A stretch of 64,000 nucleotides of DNA from Chrysosporum bergii ANA360D (lineage in GTDB: Bacteria > Cyanobacteriota > Cyanobacteriia > Cyanobacteriales > Nostocaceae). Positions 18,703 to 27,917 of the stretch are shown here, in pieces (within the stretch, counting starts at the first letter, position 1; each line of letters starts with the position of its first letter). The position numbers and the translations under genes were made by a program. The stretch spans positions 1 through 64,000 of the forward strand of contig NZ_JANQDH010000050.1 in assembly GCF_029891735.1 (NCBI RefSeq). Reading direction: 5' to 3'. The notes under the pieces were generated by a model, which saw nothing but the letters and a program-made list of their open reading frames with translations, was not told where the DNA came from and made no database searches.

Positions 18703-19161
18703 TTAACTGGCTGCCATTGCCCGGACAATATCACCACGGGTAAGTATACCAACTACTTGATTCGCGCTGTTAATTACGGGTAAGCGGTGAACATTGCGCT
18801 CTTGCATGAGTTGGGCTGCTTGCTTGACGGTTTGTTCTGGGGAAATAGCTATGGGATTTTTACTCATGACTTCACCTACGGTTTGCCCTAAAACTTTGTG
18901 TAATTCGCGTTCGTAGGTGGCTGGATTTTGTAGGTAAATGACGCTATCAAGAAACATAATGTAGGCTGGGGGAGTTACGCCGGTTTCTTGCCACATTAGG
19001 TCTGTTTCTGAAATAATTCCCACTAATTTACTGCCATCATCCACAACAGGTATGCCACTGATGCGTTTTTCTGCCAGAATTTGGATAGCTTCTTGGAGTG
19101 GAGTTTCTTTTTGCACCACAATGGGGTCACGGGTCATGACTTCGGTAACTGTTTTAGGCAT
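18703..19161 (-). CDS. CBS-domain pair protein
   Basis: A 152-residue protein made of two CBS domains: VTEVMTRDPIVVQKETPLQE to the first VDDGSKLVGIISETDL, and VGEVMSKNPIAISPEQTV to VVGILTRGDIVRAM. Such Bateman modules bind adenine nucleotides and regulate partner proteins; no partner is fused here. ATG 19161 was chosen over TTG 19185 because the first CBS strand starts right after it. The nblB and mutT genes lie on the same strand on either side, with spacers under 60 bases. Confidence 0.9.
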   Translation of the reverse strand: MPKTVTEVMTRDPIVVQKETPLQEAIQILAEKRISGIPVVDDGSKLVGIISETDLMWQETGVTPPAYIMFLDSVIYLQNPATYERELHKVLGQTVGEVMSKNPIAISPEQTVKQAAQLMQERNVHRLPVINSANQVVGILTRGDIVRAMAAS

Positions 19162-19217
19162 TTGCTTGTTGACGCTGTTGATCAAACTCTATGCAATTAT
19201 TGTATAAAATTTCGGGA

Positions 19218-19661
19218 CTAAAAGTGATTTGGTTCTTGTTTATTGGTGATGACTTGCTGCCTTAAAGCGGCGATAATTTGATGATTAGCTGGGGGGAAGG
19301 TAAAATTATCTAGGTCATCTAATTTGACCCAGCAAATCTGATCGCATTGTATGGGTTGAGGAATACCTGTGAGCAGACGACAGTGATGGACAGTTAGAGT
19401 GACTGATAAGTGGCTATAAGTGTGATCAATGGTGATTAAATGCTTACCCACTTCAATTTCTATGGCTAGTTCTTCTTTAATTTCCCGTTTAATACATTCT
19501 GGGATGGTTTCGCCAGGCTCAAGTTTTCCCCCAGGAAATTCCCATAAACCACCCATTACACCTTCTGGAAGACGGCGATCAATTAAAATTTGTTGGTGGT
19601 CGTTCCAAATTACAGCCACACCAATGATTTTGTGGGGTGGTAAGGAAGTATTTGCAGTCAT
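19218..19661 (-). CDS. mutT: MutT-like 8-oxo-dGTP diphosphatase (Nudix)
   Basis: A 147-residue Nudix hydrolase. The Nudix box begins GGKLEPGETIPECIKREIKE and keeps the catalytic E residues. The usual G near its end is A (EELAIEIE), a tolerated change. The length and the WEFPGGKLEPGE context match MutT, which removes 8-oxo-dGTP from the nucleotide pool. ATG 19661. It lies upstream of the CBS gene on the same strand. The substrate is inferred from family resemblance. Confidence 0.85.
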   Translation of the reverse strand: MTANTSLPPHKIIGVAVIWNDHQQILIDRRLPEGVMGGLWEFPGGKLEPGETIPECIKREIKEELAIEIEVGKHLITIDHTYSHLSVTLTVHHCRLLTGIPQPIQCDQICWVKLDDLDNFTFPPANHQIIAALRQQVITNKQEPNHF

Positions 19662-19687
19662 GGATAATACATAGCGAGTTTTAGCCT

Positions 19688-19724
19688 AATTTGGTACTGT
19701 AGCGGGTAAGATGCCGACACTACA
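19688..19724. repeat. Dispersed 37-bp repeat, copy 1
   Basis: This 37-base segment matches 48154-48190 with five differences. Both contain aagatgcc followed by acactaca. A related shorter arm occurs inverted at 31200-31217. Intergenic placement in all cases fits a dispersed cyanobacterial repeat family. Confidence 0.6.
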
Positions 19725-19863
19725 TTTTATATCGATTTACGCTCGTTGAGGAAAAGCTATATATTCAAGCAAAAATCGGCAGAATAAACTGAGATACTGC
19801 CGAGCTTGCTGTTTACTTTTAGAGAAGTTAGGTTACAAAAATCCTGGATGAGATTAAATTTAA

Positions 19864-19900
19864 TGGGTTTATCCATAACATATAACAAAGCATAAACCCA
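19864..19900 (-). terminator. Stem-loop downstream of the DUF760 gene
   Basis: tgggtttat (19864-19872) pairs perfectly with ataaaccca (19892-19900) around a 19-base loop, 35 bases past the DUF760 stop. The bases that follow on the minus strand are AT-rich (ttaaattt). A weak intrinsic terminator is likely. Confidence 0.5.
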
Positions 19901-19934
19901 ATGTGTTCAATTTTTGAGGGAAAATTGGCAAATG

Positions 19935-20282
19935 TTACTCAGTTTCGTTGCTGTGATTAGTTTCGCTACCTTGCAAAACAGTTTCAAAATTCATTCTCTG
20001 TTCTGCGTTACGCAAAAAGTAACCGCTAATCATTGCTGAAGCAAGTAGTTGACCTAGACTTTCTCTGCTGGTGGTGACTGTGATGTCAAAGTGTTCTGAA
20101 GGTAGATTACCTAATAGTCCGATGATATTACGCTCCATCACCTGGAAAACTTCAGAGGAAGTGGGTCTCGATAGCTGGGTAACTGTTTCCGGACTCAGGG
20201 ATTTAACGTATTGCCATAACATATTAGTGTTTTCTGACTCACCGTTCAAAAATTCTGAGACTTTATTGGACTTGTTACTCAT
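19935..20282 (-). CDS. DUF760 protein
   Basis: A 115-residue soluble protein of the DUF760 family, found in cyanobacteria and plastids. Family features are LWQYVKSLSPETVTQLSRP and the MERNIIGLLGNLP segment followed by VTTSRESLGQLLASAMISGYFLRNAEQR. No enzymatic function is established. ATG 20282 has an AGGAGG site 6 bases upstream. It stands alone downstream of the sigma-factor gene on the same strand, with a stem-loop after it. Confidence 0.85.
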   Translation of the reverse strand: MSNKSNKVSEFLNGESENTNMLWQYVKSLSPETVTQLSRPTSSEVFQVMERNIIGLLGNLPSEHFDITVTTSRESLGQLLASAMISGYFLRNAEQRMNFETVLQGSETNHSNETE

Positions 20283-20538
20283 GTTGTACCTCCTGTACTA
20301 TCACTACTAATTCTAGTGTAGTGTTTGCAACTTTAATCAACTTAAATAGTAAATGCCTGTTGTTTACCAAATCCAACTGGCTATGAACTGTTGTTATTAT
20401 TTAATTTAACAGTCCTATTGCTGTTTTGAAGTCGGTGGAACCGTACCTCAAGTAGTGTATTTTCTCCTTTCAGTGTAGTGGTGTTTGGCTGTGAACAACA
20501 AGCATTTATTGGTTAGAGTGGGTTAATTGGGTTTAAAC

Positions 20539-21495
20539 TTAACTCACCAAATATTCGCTTATGTTGGCTTTTGATTTGCGAAGTTTTGTTAAGGCTTCTC
20601 TTTCGATTTGCCTTACTCGTTCTCTGCTGATGTTGAGTACATCGCCTACTTTTGCCAAAGTTAGAGCTTGTCCATCAAGCAACCCAAAGCGTAGTTTAAT
20701 CACTTCTTGTTGTTGGGGTGTGAGTTCACCCATCAATCGCTCTATGTCAAGAGAGAGAGAAGATTGCATGACAAATTCTTCTGGGGAAGCGCCTGGATCT
20801 TCTAACATTTCTCCCAGTTCGGTGTCGTAGTTATCGCCCAACCGCAAATCTAAAGATAGTGGTAAACGCGCTTTTTCTAGATACTCTCGTACCTGCTTTG
20901 GTGTCAAGTCTAATTCTTGGGCTAGTTCAGCCGCTGAGGGTGCGCGTCCTAGTTTTTGAGATAAGTGGCGCTGTGCTTTTTTAATTTTATTTAATTTTTC
21001 AGTAATGTGAATTGGTAAGCGGATGGTACGAGCTTTTTCGGCTATGGCTCTGGTGATGGCTTGACGTATCCACCAATAAGCGTAGGTGGAAAATCTGTAA
21101 CCTTTGGTGGGGTCAAATTTCTCTACGCCCCTTTGCATCCCGATACTACCTTCCTGAATCAGGTCCAGAAGATCAACGTTGCGCTTTATGTATTTTTTGG
21201 CAACTGATACCACTAGACGCAAATTGGCTTCTACCATCTTGCGTTTAGCAATTTCACCATGGGCGATGGCATTTTGTAACTCTGCTACTTCTAAATTAGC
21301 TGTTATAGCCCATTCTTCTAGACTTGGTTCTCGACCTAACTGGTCGATAAGAGAATCCCTGACATCGTGCAGAACACGGGAAAATTGCACCTGTTTGCCA
21401 TAGTGAATTTCTTCCTCGTGGGTTAGGAGTGGTACACGGCCAATCTCACGCAGGTAAGTCCGCACGAGGTCTGTGGCTGTCTGAGCGGTCTTCAT
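20539..21495 (-). CDS. Group 2 RNA polymerase sigma factor (RpoD-like)
   Basis: A 318-residue sigma-70 factor. Region 1.2 ([17 protein letters not shown]), region 2 ([45 protein letters not shown]), region 3 and the region 4 helix-turn-helix ([15 protein letters not shown]) are complete. It has no long N-terminal 1.1 extension, so it is a non-essential group 2 factor (SigB/SigC/SigD/SigE class) rather than the principal SigA. These factors redirect transcription in nitrogen, carbon, light and stress responses. The exact subgroup cannot be settled without alignment. ATG 21495. Confidence 0.93.
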   Translation of the reverse strand: MKTAQTATDLVRTYLREIGRVPLLTHEEEIHYGKQVQFSRVLHDVRDSLIDQLGREPSLEEWAITANLEVAELQNAIAHGEIAKRKMVEANLRLVVSVAKKYIKRNVDLLDLIQEGSIGMQRGVEKFDPTKGYRFSTYAYWWIRQAITRAIAEKARTIRLPIHITEKLNKIKKAQRHLSQKLGRAPSAAELAQELDLTPKQVREYLEKARLPLSLDLRLGDNYDTELGEMLEDPGASPEEFVMQSSLSLDIERLMGELTPQQQEVIKLRFGLLDGQALTLAKVGDVLNISRERVRQIEREALTKLRKSKANISEYLVS

Positions 21496-21913
21496 GGGGC
21501 TACTGTTTGGTAATGATGGATTTGGCGGTGGGTTCGTTAACTATATAGATGCTCCTGCTGGGTCTTACTCAGTTAGACTGATAACCTATGGTCAGGGTTG
21601 CAATTTATGCCTCCGATGTTGTCGGCTGCTCATATTCATCAAATTTAAGGTTTTGACTCTTGGTGGCTACAGTGTTTCCTCATTTTTTTACAACTGTCTA
21701 AGGTTGGATAAAACGTAATAAACAAAAAGTTTATGTATCTGAGATTATTAACAATTGTAACCTTTATGAGAAAAAATGAAAAGACCCCCGGCTATATTTT
21801 TTTAGTTCAGTAGTTCATGTGATCCGTGTATATGTGATAATTGTTACTAATTTTCTTTGGTCATTATTGAATAATCCAAAATCCAAAATTGAAAATTTAA
21901 AGTTTAAAGTTGA
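21496..21913. other. Intergenic between sigma factor and carB
   Basis: These 418 bases hold no credible gene. The carB-proximal end (about 21878-21910) has AAAATCC-type heptamer repeats like those near 59000-59560. The sigma-factor promoter should lie at the other end but no clear -35/-10 pair stands out. Confidence 0.5.
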
Positions 21914-24900
21914 TTAGCAGTAATCTTGGATTACTTTTACATCTAAAGTTGTATTTTGTAATGATTCGATGGCTGCTACAGTGGCTCTTGCTCCGGCGAT
22001 GGTGGTAATGATGGGGATTTTGTAGGCTAAGGCTGTGCGTCGGATTAATCTAGCGTCGGTTTGGGCTTCTTCCCCGGAGGGTGTGTTGATGATTAGTTGA
22101 ATTTTTTGATTTTTAATGGCATCTAGGACATGGGGACGACCTTCATGGAGTTTTAGCACTAATTCCACATCTAACCCATGTTCCCGTAGGACACGACGTG
22201 TCCCGGTGGTGGCGATGACTGCAAAGCCTAATCGTATTAGTTCTTTAACTACATTAACGGCTTCGGATTTGTGGCGATCGCTCATGGAAACAAATACGGT
22301 TCCTTTGAGGGGCAAATGTTCTCCTGCTGCTAGTTCTGCTTTAGCAAAAGCCTGGCCAAAGTTTTGGTCGATACCCATTACTTCACCTGTAGATCGCATT
22401 TCTGGACCGAGTATGGTATCCGTGCCTGGGAATTTATTAAAGGGTAATACTGCTTCTTTGACGGCGATATGAGACGGAATCACTTCTTGGGTAAAGTTTA
22501 ACTCTTCTAAGGTTTTACCGGACATAATTAAAGATGCTAGTTTTGCCAAGGGTATGCTGGTGGCTTTAGAAACAAAGGGAACTGTGCGGGAGGCGCGGGG
22601 GTTGGCTTCGAGAATATAAACTTGGGGAGAATAAGTTTGAGCCCCCACTACTGCAAACTGAATATTCATCAATCCCACCACTGATAAGGCTTGGGCTAGT
22701 TGTACTGTCCAGGTACGGATTTGTTGGAGAACGGCTGGTGATAGGGAGATGGATGGTAAGGAACAGGCAGAGTCTCCTGAGTGGATTCCTGCCTGCTCTA
22801 TGTGTTCCATAATGCCACCAATCACTACTCGTCCTGTATGGTCTGCAATGGCATCTACATCTACTTCGATGGCGTTTTCTAAGAATTTATCAATTAAAAT
22901 TGGGTGTTCTGGTTCCACTAGGACGGCAAAGGTCATGTAGCGTTCTAACTCGGTATCAGAATAAACGATTTCCATCGCCCTTCCTCCTAATACGTAACTA
23001 GGACGCACTACTACGGGGTAGCCAAGGCGTTTAGCAACAATCAGCGCATCTTCGTAACTGCGAGCAATGCCGTTGGGGGGTTGGGAAATGTTCAATTTGG
23101 CGAGGATTTTCTCAAATCTTTCCCGATTTTCTGCCATATCAATGGAGTCTGGGGAGGTTCCCCAAATTTTAGTGGGCAAAGAGGGATGATGAGTGAGAAA
23201 TTCTTGTAGGGGAACTGCCAATTTTAAGGGGGTTTGTCCGCCAAACTGAATAATTACTCCCTGGGGGTTTTCAGCTTCGATAATGTTAATTACATCTTCT
23301 TTGGTTAATGGCTCAAAGTACAGGCGATCGCTGGTGTCATAATCTGTGGAGACTGTTTCAGGATTAGAATTGACCATGATGGTTTCAAATCCTGCTTTTT
23401 TTAAGGCATAGGCAGCGTGACAACAACAATAGTCAAACTCTATTCCCTGGCCGATGCGGTTGGGACCACCGCCTAAAATCATGACTTTGGGCTTGGTTGT
23501 GGGTAATACTTCGGTTTCTGCTTCGTAGGTGGAATAATAGTAGGGGGTAAAGGCTTCAAATTCAGCGGCACAGGTATCTACTGTTTTATATACTGGGACA
23601 ACTCCTAATTCTTTGCGGTAGTTGCGGACTTCATCTTCGCTGGTTTTTGTGGCAAAGGCAATTTGGCGATCGCTAAAACCATGACCCTTTACCTCATATA
23701 ACTGCTCTTTTGTCAACTGTTTTAAAGGGGTTCGTTTCAGGAATTTTTCTACATCTAGGAGTTGCTGCATTTTATCTATGAACCACGGGTCAATGGCTGT
23801 GAGTTCGTAAATTTCCTCAGTGCTTAACCCTAGTTGTAAAGCATGACGCACGGAGAAGATTCTGTCTGGATGAGGTGTTCGCAGTTGAGCGCGAATTTGT
23901 TCTCCACTAGGTAATTTTTCTGCTTGGTCGCAACCCCAACCGGCCCGCCCAGTTTCCAGGGAACGCAATGCCTTTTGGAAGGATTCATTAAATGTCCGCC
24001 CAATGGCCATTGCTTCGCCTACTGACTTCATTTGAGTTGTCAGCACTGGTTGGGAACCGGGGAATTTTTCAAAAGCAAAGCGGGGGATTTTGGTGACTAC
24101 ATAGTCAATGGTGGGTTCAAAGGATGCGGGAGTTTGTTTGGTGATATCGTTTTTAATTTCATTTAGGGTGTAACCTACAGCCAGCTTGGCGGCGATTTTG
24201 GCAATGGGGAATCCTGTGGCTTTGGAAGCCAAAGCTGAACTACGGGAAACACGGGGATTCATTTCAATAACTACTACATCGCCATTTACAGGATTAACTG
24301 CGAATTGGATATTAGAACCCCCGGTTTCTACACCAATCTCGCGGATAATTTTAATTGCCATATCCCGCAGGCGTTGATATTCTTTATCAGTTAGGGTTTG
24401 GGCGGGAGCCACAGTAATGGAGTCCCCTGTGTGGATGCCCATGGGGTCTAGGTTTTCGATGGAACAGATAATCACCACGTTATCTGCTAAATCCCGCATT
24501 ACTTCTAACTCGTATTCTTTCCAGCCCAGTAGAGACTGGTCTATGAGGATTTGGGAAACAGGACTAGCATCAATGCCTACCTGTGCCATTTCTTCAAATT
24601 CTTCTTGATTGTAGGCAATACCTCCGCCAGTACCACCCATGGTAAAGGCAGGACGAATAATCAGGGGATAAGTGCCTATTGTTTGGGCGATGGCTTTGGC
24701 TTCTGCTAAAGATGAGGCTGTACCACTAGGACAGACTTGTACTCCTATCTTGGCCATAGCCTGATTAAACAGTTGGCGATCTTCTGCTTTTTCAATAGCT
24801 GCTAACTTAGCGCCAATTAGTTCCACGTTATACTTATCTAGTGCCCCGTTTTTGGCCAGGGCGACAGCAATATTGAGAGCAGTTTGTCCTCCCATTGTGG

Positions 24901-25162
24901 GTAGGAGAGCGTCGGGGCGTTCTTTAGCAATTACTTTTTCGACTATATCCGGTGTGAGCGGCTCAATGTAAGTGCGATCGGCGGTTTCCGGATCAGTCAT
25001 AATGGTTGCTGGGTTAGAATTGACTAATACTACTTCATACCCTTCTTCTCGCAGGGCTTTACAGGCTTGAGTACCGGAATAGTCAAATTCACAAGCTTGT
25101 CCAATTACGATGGGGCCTGAGCCTAACAGTAGTATTTTACGGAGGTCTTGACGGCGGGGCAT
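21914..25162 (-). CDS. carB: Carbamoyl-phosphate synthase large subunit
   Basis: A 1082-residue enzyme that makes carbamoyl phosphate from bicarbonate, ammonia (from the CarA glutaminase) and two ATP, feeding arginine and pyrimidine synthesis. Two homologous ATP-grasp halves are present: [20 protein letters not shown] in the first and [20 protein letters not shown] in the second. Both carry the [35 protein letters not shown] motifs. The C-terminal allosteric MGS-like domain ([15 protein letters not shown]) is intact. The length is normal. carA is not in this window. ATG 25162 at [14 protein letters not shown]. Confidence 0.98.
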   Translation of the reverse strand: MPRRQDLRKILLLGSGPIVIGQACEFDYSGTQACKALREEGYEVVLVNSNPATIMTDPETADRTYIEPLTPDIVEKVIAKERPDALLPTMGGQTALNIAVALAKNGALDKYNVELIGAKLAAIEKAEDRQLFNQAMAKIGVQVCPSGTASSLAEAKAIAQTIGTYPLIIRPAFTMGGTGGGIAYNQEEFEEMAQVGIDASPVSQILIDQSLLGWKEYELEVMRDLADNVVIICSIENLDPMGIHTGDSITVAPAQTLTDKEYQRLRDMAIKIIREIGVETGGSNIQFAVNPVNGDVVVIEMNPRVSRSSALASKATGFPIAKIAAKLAVGYTLNEIKNDITKQTPASFEPTIDYVVTKIPRFAFEKFPGSQPVLTTQMKSVGEAMAIGRTFNESFQKALRSLETGRAGWGCDQAEKLPSGEQIRAQLRTPHPDRIFSVRHALQLGLSTEEIYELTAIDPWFIDKMQQLLDVEKFLKRTPLKQLTKEQLYEVKGHGFSDRQIAFATKTSEDEVRNYRKELGVVPVYKTVDTCAAEFEAFTPYYYSTYEAETEVLPTTKPKVMILGGGPNRIGQGIEFDYCCCHAAYALKKAGFETIMVNSNPETVSTDYDTSDRLYFEPLTKEDVINIIEAENPQGVIIQFGGQTPLKLAVPLQEFLTHHPSLPTKIWGTSPDSIDMAENRERFEKILAKLNISQPPNGIARSYEDALIVAKRLGYPVVVRPSYVLGGRAMEIVYSDTELERYMTFAVLVEPEHPILIDKFLENAIEVDVDAIADHTGRVVIGGIMEHIEQAGIHSGDSACSLPSISLSPAVLQQIRTWTVQLAQALSVVGLMNIQFAVVGAQTYSPQVYILEANPRASRTVPFVSKATSIPLAKLASLIMSGKTLEELNFTQEVIPSHIAVKEAVLPFNKFPGTDTILGPEMRSTGEVMGIDQNFGQAFAKAELAAGEHLPLKGTVFVSMSDRHKSEAVNVVKELIRLGFAVIATTGTRRVLREHGLDVELVLKLHEGRPHVLDAIKNQKIQLIINTPSGEEAQTDARLIRRTALAYKIPIITTIAGARATVAAIESLQNTTLDVKVIQDYC

Positions 25163-25662
25163 AGTTGTTAAGTTGGAGTACGAGAATACAAATCCTGATT
25201 ATTTTAAGGGTCTTTGCCCTTACTCACACTATTTATTATTATTTATTATTAAGTTTTCCCTGTTGTTGAGTACCTCACTCCCAGCCCCTGTCCTCCCAGG
25301 AGAGGGGGGTAAGGTTGTTTTATTACTCATTAGTCAATGTTGTGGTGCGAGCATCTTGCTCCGTACTGTTGCCAAAAACTTCGCTAAAATCCAAAACTAA
25401 AAATCAAAAATCAAAAAATAACCCATGTAATTTGTAAATAAAATGGCAGAGAGTAGTCAAAATACTCCTGCCATATTGATAATTATTGTGGTTAACACTG
25501 CAATTTTTAGAGGATGTTTTCAAATTCCTTTTTGATGTATCAAAAAGTTTTCTCTCCCCCTAAATACTCCTTAAAAAGGAGCAACCCTTGGTAAGGGTTC
25601 AATCGGGTCTAACATCATAATTAATTAAAAACTTTGGCTAATACCCTATCACAGCACTAATA
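25163..25662. other. Intergenic between carB and dps
   Basis: These 500 bases contain no gene. Visible structure: a C/G-rich repeat at about 25267-25314 resembling one at 50916-50953; oligo AAAATC-type repeats near 25388-25422; a strong hairpin at 25443-25474; and two small hairpins at 25567-25581 and 25583-25599 close to the dps end. The carB promoter must lie near 25163-25260 but is not resolved. Confidence 0.55.
25436..25474 (-). terminator. Intrinsic terminator downstream of dps
   Basis: On the minus strand atggcag and gagta pair with tactc and ctgccat, a 12-bp stem with a single bulged base and a 7-base loop, followed by a run of T (ttttattt). It lies about 190 bases after the dps stop and matches an intrinsic terminator for that transcript. 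Confidence 0.65.
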
Positions 25663-26211
25663 TTAAGCACGTTGGACAAAGCCTAAAGTTAAGCTATCTT
25701 TGGCTAAGAAGTGACTTAAATGGTAAGCTCTTTCTTCAGTTTTTAACAGAATTTGCTCATAAAGATAGCGGGTACCACGGTCGCCTAAACTCTCTGCTTG
25801 AGCGGCTTGACGACGAATCACGTTAATTATGGCTTGTTCTGCCGCTAGGTCATTTTCTATCATTTGGCGGCAAGAATAAACTCCGTCGCTTTCTGGTTGA
25901 AAACAGGTTAATTCTGCTAATTTGCTAAAACTGGCAGCTGGTACACCACCTAATCCGTTTAAGCGTTCGCCAATTTCATGGATGTGATTTTGTACTTGCT
26001 CATAGCTGTCACTAAAGAACTCATGCAGGGAATAGAATTCTGCACCTTCTACTACAAAATGATGCTTTTGGTATTGCAGGTATAAGGCTTGAAAGCTGGC
26101 TAATACAACGTTAAAACCTTCTGTGACTGGAGCGGTCACACTACGATCTAGTAATACGGGATTATCATAAACCTCGCCAAAAGTTTGCAATAAGGTTTGT
26201 GTATCGGACAT
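25663..26211 (-). CDS. dps: Dps/ferritin-like protein with a histidine-type metal site
   Basis: A 182-residue member of the Dps family, which stores iron as ferric oxide and consumes hydrogen peroxide in 12-mer shells, sometimes binding DNA. The ferroxidase region reads [18 protein letters not shown] then HIHEIGER. Against E. coli Dps, H51, H63 and E82 are kept, but D67 is S and D78 is H. A histidine-rich ferroxidase centre of this kind is known from a Nostoc Dps class, so this is probably that class. ATG 26211 has an AGGAG site. A well-formed terminator follows. Confidence 0.92.
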   Translation of the reverse strand: MSDTQTLLQTFGEVYDNPVLLDRSVTAPVTEGFNVVLASFQALYLQYQKHHFVVEGAEFYSLHEFFSDSYEQVQNHIHEIGERLNGLGGVPAASFSKLAELTCFQPESDGVYSCRQMIENDLAAEQAIINVIRRQAAQAESLGDRGTRYLYEQILLKTEERAYHLSHFLAKDSLTLGFVQRA

Positions 26212-26726
26212 TGTTCTCCTCGCTTTTTAACAGTGGTGTCTCTTAACTGCTTATATTTTATATGTTAACAAAAAAAATAAAAACATCCATAATTAATGTC
26301 AAAAAAATTATAATTTTTTTTGGTTAAAATTGGTATTTTTTCTCATTAGGAGGATGATTTAACTTCTATCATCTAGTGTTTAGTTAGAACTAATGAGAAT
26401 ATTTAGAAATTATTTGCTCAACATTAATACTTTGAAACTCAACTTCCCCCAAGTTTTTGTTTGTATGTCACTAAAAAAGTTAGTTTTGAGACATTTAACT
26501 ATGGTGTAAGGAGTTTTACTTGTCTCTGAGACCTCATAAACTGCCTAGTCCTGACTACTGACCGCTAGATGAGTAACCGGACATTCAGACAAAGTTTTGA
26601 TATCTTTTACTAATACAGTTGAGAATTGTTTGCACTTAAGCTATGATGACAAGAAGAGGTTGCACTCCCAATAATTTCTTGGCTTAGGGGGTTGAAACAC
26701 TGTATTTACCGTAGTTTATTGGCACG
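26212..26726. promoter_or_regulatory. Divergent control region of dps and the 26727 gene
   Basis: This 515-base AT-rich spacer separates two divergently transcribed genes and holds no gene itself. A 10-bp perfect inverted repeat, ttctcattag at 26340-26349 with its complement at 26390-26399, lies about 130-190 bases upstream of dps and could be an operator or a hairpin. No canonical Fur or NtcA site was recognised with confidence. Confidence 0.4.
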
Positions 26727-26999
26727 ATGAGGGCTAGTCTCTTGAAACCGTTCAGTTCAGAAATCGAGAAAAATTTTGTTGTAGGAGTAGACTGGGCAGA
26801 CCGATGGCAAGTCTATCAACGCTTACAAGAGCTAGATATTCCCTGTTGGTGTGAGGCTAACGAGCCATTAAGGGTTGGCATATCAAACCCTTTAGCAATT
26901 GTTCAACTTTGGTCTGTAATGCAGCGATTAACAGCATCTAGGCTAGATTTAATTGGTGGTCTGGAACAATGCTGGAAAAGTAGCTACGGAAAGTTGTGA
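26727..26999 (+). CDS. Hypothetical protein (90 aa), probably conserved in cyanobacteria
   Basis: Not recognised by function. A 90-residue soluble protein with a predicted beta-alpha pattern (NFVVGVDWADRWQVYQRL; CWCEANEPLRVGISNP) and several tryptophans. It starts at ATG 26727. It is followed 57 bases later by the [2Fe-2S] protein on the same strand and is divergent from dps. The composition (W-rich, structured) argues for a real folded protein rather than a chance frame. Confidence 0.65.
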   Translation: MRASLLKPFSSEIEKNFVVGVDWADRWQVYQRLQELDIPCWCEANEPLRVGISNPLAIVQLWSVMQRLTASRLDLIGGLEQCWKSSYGKL

Positions 27000-27056
27000 A
27001 GTTTTGCCATATAACAGATGTTCAGACTAGGTTTAGTTAGGAATAGGTTAAAGAAA

Positions 27057-27713
27057 ATGAGTACATCCTATAGTACGGAAGTTTCCGAGTTTTGCTTGGA
27101 AGGAAGATTTATCGACTTTGTGATCAAAGATGGTTACAAGCTCAAGGGCTTATTGCTGAGAACTGCTGAGGGAGAATGCTATGTTAAACTAGCTAAACAT
27201 TTACGGGCAGCTTTTGATTTGCGTTTACCACCGGATACTTTGCTGCAAGTTGTCGGTTATAAAAAGCATGATCTAAAGAAGGATAAAGTTACCTTAAAGG
27301 CGGAGCGTGTCATGGCTGCACGTTCTCCTGTGGGGAAAGTTGGCGATTTTACCCCCGTACAGGAAGATTCTATAACAAAGACTACTAATACCAAACCAGG
27401 TAAAAGTAAATACACTATTTTGGTGTGTCAAAAGTCTGACTGTATGAAACTTGGTGGTAAGGCAGTTTGTCAAGCTTTGGAGGCTGCTTTAAGTAATGGG
27501 GGTTTGGAAGACCAAGTGGTTATTAAGGGTACTGGCTGCATGAAAAAATGTAAGGCTGGACCGAATATAGTTATGCCGGACAAAACCCACTATAGCCGCA
27601 TTCAAGCGGCTGAGGTGGCGGCAATTATGGATAAGCACTTTGGCCAGGAGAGGGGACAACAGCAACCTGACCATTGCTCAGAGGTGGTAGTGCGTCCGAA
27701 TGGGTTTTGGTAA
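27057..27713 (+). CDS. Thioredoxin-like [2Fe-2S] ferredoxin domain protein
   Basis: A 218-residue protein. The C-terminal 85 residues are a thioredoxin-like [2Fe-2S] ferredoxin fold with four cysteines in two pairs: ILVCQKSDCMKLGG and GTGCMKKCKAGPNIVMP. The N-terminal 110 residues are a beta-rich domain (GRFIDFVIKDGYKLKGLLL, HLRAAFDLRLPPDTLLQVVGYKKHDLK) that may bind nucleic acid or a cofactor; I do not recognise it. It probably works as an electron carrier or iron-sulphur sensor. ATG 27057 was chosen because MSTSYSTEV is a typical start and the upstream frame is weak. Confidence 0.85.
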   Translation: MSTSYSTEVSEFCLEGRFIDFVIKDGYKLKGLLLRTAEGECYVKLAKHLRAAFDLRLPPDTLLQVVGYKKHDLKKDKVTLKAERVMAARSPVGKVGDFTPVQEDSITKTTNTKPGKSKYTILVCQKSDCMKLGGKAVCQALEAALSNGGLEDQVVIKGTGCMKKCKAGPNIVMPDKTHYSRIQAAEVAAIMDKHFGQERGQQQPDHCSEVVVRPNGFW

Positions 27714-27869
27714 AACTGCTGCTTAAGTTGTGATTTTTGATAAAAAAAATTTAATTTTCCCAATTTTTCCTAAGAGTCTTAAATACAGCGATCGCCTAAA
27801 TTTTGCTATAGTTTCTGTGGTGATCGGTTAATGCCATTAACCATCTTTGGTATAATTTTGTAGAGAGGT

Positions 27870-27897
27870 TCCATGGAACATCTCTACATTCTTGCTG
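27870..27897. terminator. Palindromic repeat between convergent genes
   Basis: gtagaga (27870-27876) pairs with tctctac (27891-27897), and gttcc pairs with ggaac inside, making a nearly perfect 28-base palindrome between the [2Fe-2S] gene and the pentapeptide-RidA gene. A related element is at 35706-35732. A bidirectional terminator or a mobile palindromic repeat is likely. Confidence 0.55.
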
Positions 27898-27917
27898 AGA
27901 GATGATTGGATTTTGCT

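Noticed and set aside
21836-21849. gtgataattgttac, a possible NtcA site upstream of the sigma factor
   Set aside because: It departs from GTA-N8-TAC at a conserved base, lies over 300 bases from the start codon and is in an AT-rich stretch, so chance is likely.
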